This document shows, piece by piece, positions 1 through 5,312 of a DNA stretch of 10,341 nt (the stretch's first letter is position 1; each line of letters opens with the position of its first letter). Position numbers and translations under genes: made by a program. The DNA lies in the NCBI GenBank assembly GCA_003647825.1, contig QMNP01000032.1, positions 1 through 10,341 on the forward strand. Reading direction: 5' to 3'. The notes below the pieces were generated by a model. That model had not been told where the DNA came from and did no database searches. It saw only the letters and a program-made list of their open reading frames with translations. The DNA is from Candidatus Cloacimonadota bacterium (GTDB taxonomy: Bacteria > Cloacimonadota > Cloacimonadia > Cloacimonadales > TCS61).

Positions 1-977
1 CAACTTACGAAGTGCAGCTCTTATTGGAAGCAAGGGAAAAGGAAATTGAACTGCTGCAAAAAGATAATGAAATTTATAAGTTAAAATCAGATAAACAAAA
101 ACTTGCTATGTGGTTACTTTATTTTGGCTCAGCGATCATAATAGTTTTAGCTTTTGTGATCTACTACCGCTATCGGCTAAATAAAAAAGTAACTTTAGAA
201 TTGGAAAAACAGGTTGAAAAAAGAACCAAAGACCTGCGCGAGATCAATGAATGGCTAAAAAAAGAGATCAAAGAACGGAAAGCTTTGGAAAGTCAGCTTA
301 TACGTTCCGAACGTTTGGCAGGTGTTGGAGAACTGGCTGCAGGCGTGGCTCATGAGATCAGGAATCCATTGGGAAATATCAGCTCATCGGCTCAAATATG
401 CTTAAGCAAATACGATCTGCAGAAATCGGTAAAAGATTTTATAGAAATCATACAGGAAGAATCTGATAAGGCAAACGCCATAATAAAAGGATTATTAGAT
501 TTTGCTAATCCTCGCGAGGTTAAACTTAAGAAGAGCGATGTATGCAAAATTTTGAACAATGTCTTAAATAGTGTGAACGCACATGTAATAAATTGTAAAA
601 TTAAAGCTCAAATTAACTGTGATAAGAATATACCACGAATTATGTTGGATGAAAAGTGGTTTGAACAGGCAATTCAAAACTTGGTTTTAAACTCCATTCA
701 GGCTATGCCGGAAGGTGGTAAATTAAATATATCGGCCAAAGCAGACTTCAATCGGAAAGAACTTTCAATTTTGATAGAAGATAATGGAGAAGGCATACCG
801 GAGGAACAGATTTCCAAAATTTTCGATCCCTTCTTTACAACTAAAGAAGATGGGGTTGGATTGGGGCTAAGTTTATGTCACCAGATAATTTCAGATCACA
901 ATGGCAAAATGAATGTGGAAAGTCAGATACAGAAAGGAACCAAGATCATACTGACTTTTCCCATTACATATATATAG
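1..977 (+). CDS. Sensor histidine kinase, 5'-truncated by the window edge
   Basis: This is the C-terminal part of a membrane-bound two-component sensor kinase that would autophosphorylate on His and pass phosphate to the regulator downstream. The frame is already open at base 3. Numbering residues from the GTG at 12, a charged coiled coil (about 5-30) leads into one membrane segment (about 32-52), a second coiled coil (about 57-98), the H-box HEIRNP with His114, the N-box (N223, N227), G1 box DNGEG (257-261), F-box FDPFFTTK (271-278) and G2 box GVGLGL (281-286). These are HisKA and HATPase_c domains with all key residues present. The GTG at 12 is not a credible start because coding continues upstream and no ribosome site precedes it. 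The Glu/Lys-rich helix just before the membrane segment resembles kinases with an extracytoplasmic TPR sensor; that is inference, since the sensor is not in view. The regulator ATG follows after 41 bp, so the two are probably co-transcribed. Confidence 0.93.
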   Translation, partial: TYEVQLLLEAREKEIELLQKDNEIYKLKSDKQKLAMWLLYFGSAIIIVLAFVIYYRYRLNKKVTLELEKQVEKRTKDLREINEWLKKEIKERKALESQLIRSERLAGVGELAAGVAHEIRNPLGNISSSAQICLSKYDLQKSVKDFIEIIQEESDKANAIIKGLLDFANPREVKLKKSDVCKILNNVLNSVNAHVINCKIKAQINCDKNIPRIMLDEKWFEQAIQNLVLNSIQAMPEGGKLNISAKADFNRKELSILIEDNGEGIPEEQISKIFDPFFTTKEDGVGLGLSLCHQIISDHNGKMNVESQIQKGTKIILTFPITYI

Positions 978-1002
978 TATCAAGTTAGTAAACAGGAATA
1001 TT

Positions 1003-1011
1003 GGGGGAAGG
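1003..1011 (+). promoter_or_regulatory. Ribosome binding site deciding the regulator start
   Basis: GGGGGAAGG lies 7 bp upstream of the ATG at 1019. The alternative in-frame TTG at 1001 would put this site inside the coding region and leaves no purine-rich site of its own, so 1019 is preferred. Confidence 0.7.
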
Positions 1012-1018
1012 CTATTTT

Positions 1019-2410
1019 ATGGAAAAGATCTTAGTAATTGATGATAATAAAAATATGCAGCTTATTCTTAAAAATATCTTAACAGATGAAGGATATGATA
1101 TTGAAACTGTGGGTAATGGAAAAGGTGGATTAAAACTTGTTAAAGAGTTAAAACCAGATTTGGTTCTGCTGGATATTCGTCTTCCTCAGATGAATGGTAT
1201 GGAAGTTTTGCAAAAGATCATGGAGTTTGATGAGGATTCTTTGGTGATAATGATCACAGCTTTTGGAGATATAAAAACAGCTGTTCAAGCCATGAAGTTG
1301 GGTGCTTATGATTATGTTACTAAACCATTTGTAAATGATGATCTTACCATTACAATAAAAAAAGCTCTAAAAACCCGAAGCTTGAGTAGGGAAGTGGAGT
1401 GTTTGCGTAAAAAACTTAAAGAGAAAACGGAAAATGTTCAAATCACTGGGGAAAGTCTGCAGATAAAACGCATATTAAAACAAGTTAAACTGATAGCTCC
1501 CACCGATATGAGTGTAATAATACAAGGTAAAAGCGGAACCGGCAAAGAAGTTATTGCCAATATGATCCACCGAAAAAGTAATCGTAACGATAAACCGTTT
1601 ATTCCTATTGATTGCGGAGCAATACCAGATACTCTTGTAGAGAGTGAACTTTTTGGTTATGAAAAGGGAGCTTTTACCGGAGCAAACAGCATTAAAAAAG
1701 GGAAATTTGAAGCAGCAAACGAGGGTACTTTATTTTTAGATGAGATCACGAATCTACCTGCTGCAGCTCAAGCTAAACTCTTACGTGTTCTGCAGGAAAA
1801 GAAAATCCACCGCATTGGCAGTGCCAGTGTTATTAATATTGATATACGAATAATTGTAGCTACAAATCTGGATTTGATCGAAGCAGTTTCAGATGGCAGG
1901 TTCAGAGATGATCTATTTCACCGTTTGAATGAATTCAAATTAGTTTTACCGCTTCTTTCTGAACGCAAAGATGATATTCCGATCTTAGCTGACGAATTCC
2001 GGCAGTCTGCCAATGAAGATTTGGGTAAAAATATCAGAGATTTTTCTCCTGAAGCTATGAAACTGCTGCTTTCTTATTCATGGCCAGGTAATGTGCGTGA
2101 ACTAAAACATGTAATTAAAAGAGCTGTTTTGCTGGAAGAGAGCGAAATTATTTCAGAGGAAGTTATTAAACTGGAAATGGCAACAAAGCAGCAATCAGAA
2201 AATGGAGTAGATGTAGATGAATACTACCAGATGATCATAGACGAGGGTTATTCACTTTCCGAAATTACTTCACAGGTAAGCAATAAAATGGAAAAAGAGA
2301 TAATCAAACGCATTCTGATGGATGTACGTTACAATAAATCTAAAGCAGCCAGAATACTGAATATCGATAGAAATACACTCTATTCCAAAATAAAAAATCT
2401 AGATATTTGA
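1019..2410 (+). CDS. NtrC-family sigma-54-dependent response regulator
   Basis: This 463-residue protein is a phosphorylation-controlled enhancer-binding activator of sigma-54 RNA polymerase. The REC domain (1-118) has acidic pocket D8/D9, phospho-acceptor D52, T80 and K102. The AAA+ domain (about 140-375) has Walker A GKSGTGKE (170-177), the sigma-54-contacting loop GAFTGA (217-222), Walker B FLDE (239-242), the arginine-finger region around R294-R302 and WPGNVREL (355-362). The C-terminus (about 425-463) is a Fis-type helix-turn-helix, NKSKAARILNIDRNTLYSKI. Length and order match the NtrC/AtoC/ZraR class. Walker A has Lys where Glu is usual (GESGTGKE). An in-frame TTG exists at 1001, but the purine-rich GGGGGAAGG at 1003-1011 sits 7 bp before the ATG at 1019, so ATG is chosen. 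It partners with the kinase upstream and is the likely activator of the three sigma-54 promoters downstream. Confidence 0.95.
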   Translation: MEKILVIDDNKNMQLILKNILTDEGYDIETVGNGKGGLKLVKELKPDLVLLDIRLPQMNGMEVLQKIMEFDEDSLVIMITAFGDIKTAVQAMKLGAYDYVTKPFVNDDLTITIKKALKTRSLSREVECLRKKLKEKTENVQITGESLQIKRILKQVKLIAPTDMSVIIQGKSGTGKEVIANMIHRKSNRNDKPFIPIDCGAIPDTLVESELFGYEKGAFTGANSIKKGKFEAANEGTLFLDEITNLPAAAQAKLLRVLQEKKIHRIGSASVINIDIRIIVATNLDLIEAVSDGRFRDDLFHRLNEFKLVLPLLSERKDDIPILADEFRQSANEDLGKNIRDFSPEAMKLLLSYSWPGNVRELKHVIKRAVLLEESEIISEEVIKLEMATKQQSENGVDVDEYYQMIIDEGYSLSEITSQVSNKMEKEIIKRILMDVRYNKSKAARILNIDRNTLYSKIKNLDI

Positions 2411-2413
2411 TTG

Positions 2414-2456
2414 GAGTACCCGAGTCGGATTATTGAAGAACTCGACTCGAGTGTTC
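2414..2456 (+). repeat. Inverted repeat just after the regulator stop
   Basis: The arms CGAGTCG (2421-2427) and CGACTCG (2443-2449) pair perfectly around a 15-nt loop. Beyond one C/A mismatch the stem continues through 2414-2419 with 2451-2456, including two G-U pairs. It begins 4 bp after the regulator stop, so it may end or stabilise the kinase-regulator mRNA. There is no T-run after it, so it is not a canonical intrinsic terminator. Confidence 0.55.
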
Positions 2457-2487
2457 TGTAATTGATGGCAAATATTCTCCTGAAGCT

Positions 2488-2527
2488 TATTTCCTTGTCT
2501 TTTTCTATTAAAGAAGACAAGGAAATA
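2488..2527 (+). repeat. Perfect 14-bp inverted repeat (strong hairpin)
   Basis: TATTTCCTTGTCTT (2488-2501) is the exact reverse complement of AAGACAAGGAAATA (2514-2527). A G-U and two A-U pairs extend the stem inward to 17 bp, leaving a 6-nt loop (2505-2510). It may be a terminator for the kinase-regulator operon or a structured RNA element. No U-tract follows on either strand that would settle it. Confidence 0.65.
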
Positions 2528-2529
2528 TA

Positions 2530-2550
2530 ATGTACAACGACGTTGTACAT
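2530..2550. repeat. 21-bp perfect palindrome, candidate operator
   Basis: Arms ATGTACAACG (2530-2539) and CGTTGTACAT (2541-2550) are exact reverse complements around a single A at 2540. The geometry fits a dimeric DNA-binding protein better than an RNA hairpin, although an 8-bp stem with a CGACG loop is possible. It is centred about 283 bp upstream of the -24 element of the next gene. I found no copy upstream of the other two sigma-54 promoters. Confidence 0.55.
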
Positions 2551-2570
2551 CGTTGAAAGAACCTCAATAT

Positions 2571-2580
2571 GCAACGTTGC
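2571..2580. repeat. 10-bp palindrome GCAACGTTGC
   Basis: GCAACGTTGC is self-complementary and repeats the CAACG/CGTTG core of the palindrome at 2530-2550. It is followed directly by another TGTACAA (2581-2587). Together they look like a cluster of related half-sites. Confidence 0.45.
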
Positions 2581-2690
2581 TGTACAATAATTCCAATCCT
2601 AAAAGCTTTTGATATAAATTTCATTCCGAATCTTTGTTGGAAGATTATCTTCTTCTTCTTGTCCTCTTCCGTCCTCATACTGCTTATTTT

Positions 2691-2698
2691 ATTCCGCA
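2691..2698 (+). promoter_or_regulatory. Candidate activator enhancer motif ATTCCGCA, site 1
   Basis: ATTCCGCA lies 132 bp upstream of the GG of the -24 element at 2823. The same 8-mer in the same orientation occurs at comparable distance before the other two sigma-54 promoters, and I found it nowhere else in the window on either strand. The position fits an NtrC-type upstream activating site. The binding protein is inferred to be the regulator at 1019-2410. Confidence 0.55.
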
Positions 2699-2743
2699 CA
2701 CTTATTTTTAAATACTATTGATCTCTATTCTGATTTCAGAATG

Positions 2744-2760
2744 TAATGAATAATTCATTA
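2744..2760. repeat. 17-bp AT-rich palindrome
   Basis: TAATGAAT (2744-2751) and ATTCATTA (2753-2760) are reverse complements around one A. A second CCGCA (2763-2767) follows almost at once. The pair lies between the ATTCCGCA motif and the promoter and could be an extra protein-binding site, but a palindrome this AT-rich can also arise by chance. Confidence 0.35.
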
Positions 2761-2821
2761 AACCGCAATCTTCTACTACTATTGAAGTTCCACGTTTTAC
2801 GCATGCTGTGTAACTGTTTGC

Positions 2822-2837
2822 TGGCATAGCAATTGCA
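2822..2837 (+). promoter_or_regulatory. Sigma-54 (-24/-12) promoter of the first secreted-protein gene
   Basis: TGGCATAGCAATTGCA has GG at 2823-2824 and GC at 2835-2836, exactly 10 bases apart, matching the TGGCAC-N5-TTGCA consensus closely. Transcription would begin near 2848, leaving a 5' leader of about 20 nt. The 20 bases TGGCATAGCAATTGCATTTT are identical in the promoter before the paralogous gene. Confidence 0.9.
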
Positions 2838-2867
2838 TTTTATAATCTAAAATCGAAGGAGGAGAAG

Positions 2868-4964
2868 ATGAAAAAATTCACATCCCTATTAATTATTTTA
2901 TTTGTTGTTTTTAGTCTTTCAGCCGAAAAAATGCAGCCGATTTACAAAAATGCTGCCATTGATGAACATGGCTCTGCTGCCAGAGTCTATGAAAACAACT
3001 CTCGTGAAATTCCCAATTGGGAATTCAGTATTGATCCCGTTGGAATAATCACGAATTACTATGATTATCAGCCAGGAAGTTATAACAGCATTCCAGTTCG
3101 AGTACAATCAGAAGAAGTTGGTGGCGGAATCTATTTGGCATTCCATTCCCGCGAGACTGCTGCATCTACCAGAAGGGTTTATTATGCTTACGTAGATTCT
3201 GAAGGTAATGTTACAAATACTTCAACCATAAGTACAGATGACCTGCATGAAGGCTACCCTGGAATAGATCTTGATCCGGTGAATGGTGATCCTCTTGTAG
3301 CCTGGCATGTAAATATCGATACCAGCACAGCCGACGAAGAAGTTGTTGCTACTTATGATATGTTTCATCTTGGCAGTCCTGGTCTTTGGAAGAGTCCCTT
3401 TGTAATGATGGATGATACAACTCAATCTCCCAATATGCCGGACGATGTGTTTGTATGGCCTTATGTGTATGTAGGACCATCTCCCGATGCTGCCAAACGT
3501 CGTGTTTATATAATAGCCAGCAATAATGATGCTGCTTCAAATGGAGATCCTTCTGAAAATATTTTGATAGCGTATGCAGATTTTGATGAAAATGACTTTA
3601 ATGCTCAGTCTGAACTGGACTGGTCTTATAATACAATTCCGTTGTTGGATGAATGGCATGATTGTAATCCTGAATGGATTAGGCCTGCTCATGCAATTAC
3701 TGTAGATGAAACTGGCTCTGTATATCTTTTTGGCTATACGGTAACAGAAGATGCTACGTCTCCTATGACAGATCATCTTTATGTTTTTAAAAATGATAAT
3801 TTTGGAGAAGGTGATTTTGAATTTATTTCTGATGATTTTCATATGAGTGTAGATAATCCTTTGAATCAGGATGGTACACCTCGATTTATAGATCCCGATA
3901 CAGGATTAGGACATGATATATATTTTGCTCCATATCTCTGTAATCATCAAAATGCTATAATTTCTAATGGAAAATTGTTTTTTTTGGGAAATATGAACAT
4001 GCTGCTTTATCCTGATTCCTGGTATCCCGATTTACCGATAATGTATCCCAAAATATACACCTATGATATTGCCACTGAAGAATTTAGTTTCCAGGATATT
4101 TATATTACAGGCGCAAATCCCAATGATGATAATGTAATGCTTCCCTGGGATTTGGATGAAGATGGCGTGGTAGATGAATTTGATGATGATGGATATGTAA
4201 CATGGGTTGAAGGATGGCCAATCTATCATTTTGATAATGCTGTAGCTTTTGATGAAAATCGCTGGCAGATAACAAAAAATGAAGATAATGGCTGGTTAGT
4301 AGCAGTTTGGAGTGAAGGCTTGAAATCACGCTTGGGTAATATTCCTGAACCTGGCTATGAAGACTGGGCAGAGTACCCTGAAATTGCTATAATCGTCTCG
4401 CAGGATAACGGAGCAACCTGGTCTGATGTAATCTTGATGAATGCTAAAGCAGGTGATGATAATTTTGTTCCTGAGCTGGATGGCATGATCCCTGAGTATG
4501 TTTACACAGGCGATAAGGTGGAAGATCTGGGCAATGGCTGGGGTCGCTTGCACCTTATGTTCCTCGATGACAACAGTTATGGATCTACCATCAATGGTCA
4601 TGGAGAAAATCTGGGTGGAACTATGATGTATTCTGCCATAGATATTGATTTCGGTAATAATTCTGCTCCTAACAATGAAATTCCCCTAATGGCGGGATTA
4701 GATCAGAATTATCCTAATCCATTCAATCCAAATACGACAATTGAATATAGTTTAAAAAGCACAGGTCATGTTTCTATTGAGATCTTCAACATAAAAGGCC
4801 AGAAAGTAAAAACCCTGATCAATCGTGAGTTAAATGCTGGTGAACACAGTATTGATTGGAATGGAACAGATGATACTGATACCAGTGTTTCCAGCGGAAT
4901 TTATTTCTATAAATTGAGTGCTGGCGACTACACAAGTGCCAGAAAAATGATCCTGCTTAAATAA
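2868..4964 (+). CDS. Secreted Asp-box protein with C-terminal sorting domain (paralog A)
   Basis: This 698-residue exported protein has no function I can name. A signal peptide (1-19, cleavage probably LSA|EK) is followed by a large beta-rich body. It holds a dockerin/EF-hand-like loop (D428, D430, D432, G433, V435, D439) and one Asp box, SQDNGATW (511-518), as in BNR-repeat propellers. The C-terminus (about 609-698) is a FlgD-like/type IX secretion sorting domain with QNYPNPFNP, the IFNIKGQKVKTL strand, SSGIYFYKL and a terminal KMILLK. By family knowledge it is exported across the inner membrane and then secreted or anchored at the cell surface. One Asp box and no FRIP-type motif make sialidase activity unsupported. 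ATG at 2868 follows AAGGAGG (2856-2862). It is transcribed alone from a sigma-54 promoter, has tandem stops TAA-TAG, and is about two-thirds identical in core segments to the protein at 5313. Confidence 0.9.
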   Translation: MKKFTSLLIILFVVFSLSAEKMQPIYKNAAIDEHGSAARVYENNSREIPNWEFSIDPVGIITNYYDYQPGSYNSIPVRVQSEEVGGGIYLAFHSRETAASTRRVYYAYVDSEGNVTNTSTISTDDLHEGYPGIDLDPVNGDPLVAWHVNIDTSTADEEVVATYDMFHLGSPGLWKSPFVMMDDTTQSPNMPDDVFVWPYVYVGPSPDAAKRRVYIIASNNDAASNGDPSENILIAYADFDENDFNAQSELDWSYNTIPLLDEWHDCNPEWIRPAHAITVDETGSVYLFGYTVTEDATSPMTDHLYVFKNDNFGEGDFEFISDDFHMSVDNPLNQDGTPRFIDPDTGLGHDIYFAPYLCNHQNAIISNGKLFFLGNMNMLLYPDSWYPDLPIMYPKIYTYDIATEEFSFQDIYITGANPNDDNVMLPWDLDEDGVVDEFDDDGYVTWVEGWPIYHFDNAVAFDENRWQITKNEDNGWLVAVWSEGLKSRLGNIPEPGYEDWAEYPEIAIIVSQDNGATWSDVILMNAKAGDDNFVPELDGMIPEYVYTGDKVEDLGNGWGRLHLMFLDDNSYGSTINGHGENLGGTMMYSAIDIDFGNNSAPNNEIPLMAGLDQNYPNPFNPNTTIEYSLKSTGHVSIEIFNIKGQKVKTLINRELNAGEHSIDWNGTDDTDTSVSSGIYFYKLSAGDYTSARKMILLK

Positions 4965-5040
4965 TAGAAAGCACTAAGTATGATATGAAGGATTAACAAA
5001 GAGGTTAGTACTCTTAATAAATGTTAATCAGCATCCCCAC

Positions 5041-5070
5041 GCACCGGGTTTTCATATGGAGATCCGGTGC
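5041..5070 (+). terminator. Probable terminator of paralog A
   Basis: GCACCGG (5041-5047) pairs with CCGGTGC (5064-5070), and the stem can extend inward with G-U and A-U pairs to 5053/5058 around a 4-nt loop. It lies 77 bp after the stop codon and before the next promoter. Only a weak AT-rich stretch follows rather than a T-run, so efficiency is uncertain. Confidence 0.6.
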
Positions 5071-5140
5071 AATTGATTTATAGATTCAAAATAACTCTAT
5101 AAAAAAATTGGTTTTAGCAACCACTCATTCTGTTGAGCTT

Positions 5141-5148
5141 ATTCCGCA
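5141..5148 (+). promoter_or_regulatory. Candidate activator enhancer motif ATTCCGCA, site 2
   Basis: ATTCCGCA lies 123 bp upstream of the GG at 5264. It shares GCTTATTCCGCA context with GCTTATTTTATTCCGCA at site 1. A degenerate direct copy, ATTTCGCG, follows at 5153-5160, 12 bp on, as is common where activator oligomers bind. Binding by the local regulator is inferred. Confidence 0.55.
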
Positions 5149-5178
5149 ATTAATTTCGCGTTTTTACTTAGTTTAAAA

Positions 5179-5242
5179 AGCATTGTATTATCTGATTAAG
5201 CTTTCTTAAGATATTCAAAAATAATATTTTATATACAATGCT
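5179..5242. repeat. 10-bp inverted repeat with 44-bp spacer upstream of the promoter
   Basis: AGCATTGTAT (5179-5188) and ATACAATGCT (5233-5242) are exact reverse complements. Their centres are 54 bp apart, close to five helical turns, and the right arm ends 21 bp before the -24 GG. The pair could be two facing binding sites for one protein. Confidence 0.45.
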
Positions 5243-5262
5243 GTCTCGTGCTTTGTCGATTA

Positions 5263-5278
5263 TGGCATAGCAATTGCA
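5263..5278 (+). promoter_or_regulatory. Sigma-54 (-24/-12) promoter of paralog B
   Basis: TGGCATAGCAATTGCA has GG at 5264-5265 and GC at 5276-5277 with the required 10-base spacing. Transcription would begin near 5289, giving a leader of about 24 nt. The element and the four T's after it match the promoter of paralog A exactly, so promoter and gene were probably duplicated together or kept under shared selection. Confidence 0.9.
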
Positions 5279-5300
5279 TTTTGATCATATAAATCTTATA

Positions 5301-5306
5301 AGGAGG
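5301..5306 (+). promoter_or_regulatory. Ribosome binding site deciding the paralog B start
   Basis: AGGAGG sits 6 bp before ATG 5313. The longer in-frame reading from TTG 5274 would begin inside the -12 element, upstream of the predicted transcript start, so it cannot be the start used from this promoter. Confidence 0.85.
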
Positions 5307-5312
5307 AATAAA

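Larger units (their letters stand above)
2411..2867 (+). other. 457-bp intergenic regulatory region
   Basis: No convincing gene lies here. The 5' half (2414-2580) holds four successive inverted repeats: a long GC-rich hairpin, a 14-bp perfect stem, a 10-bp-arm palindrome and a 10-bp palindrome. A pyrimidine-rich tract (about 2648-2676) follows. The 3' half holds the ATTCCGCA motif (2691-2698), an 8-bp-arm palindrome (2744-2760) and the sigma-54 promoter (2822-2837) of the first secreted-protein gene. I found no tRNA-like cloverleaf. Confidence 0.8.
4965..5312 (+). other. 348-bp intergenic region between the paralogs
   Basis: It holds, in order, a probable terminator hairpin (5041-5070), an A-run, the ATTCCGCA motif (5141-5148), a long-spaced inverted repeat (5179-5242), the sigma-54 promoter (5263-5278) and a strong AGGAGG (5301-5306). 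I see no gene in it. Confidence 0.8.

Noticed and set aside
12..14. GTG at 12 as the true start of the kinase
   Set aside because: The frame is open upstream, no ribosome site is visible, and the protein would begin in the middle of a coiled coil.
1001..1018. TTG at 1001 as the start of the response regulator
   Set aside because: The best ribosome site lies inside this stretch, directly before ATG 1019, and the REC domain begins naturally with MEKILVIDD.
2465..2530. A 21-codon + strand frame
   Set aside because: No ribosome site precedes it and most of it is the 14-bp inverted repeat.
2569..2721. A 50-codon + strand frame with a hydrophobic stretch, like a small membrane protein
   Set aside because: It has no convincing ribosome site, its hydrophobicity comes from the pyrimidine-rich tract, and it runs across the ATTCCGCA regulatory motif.
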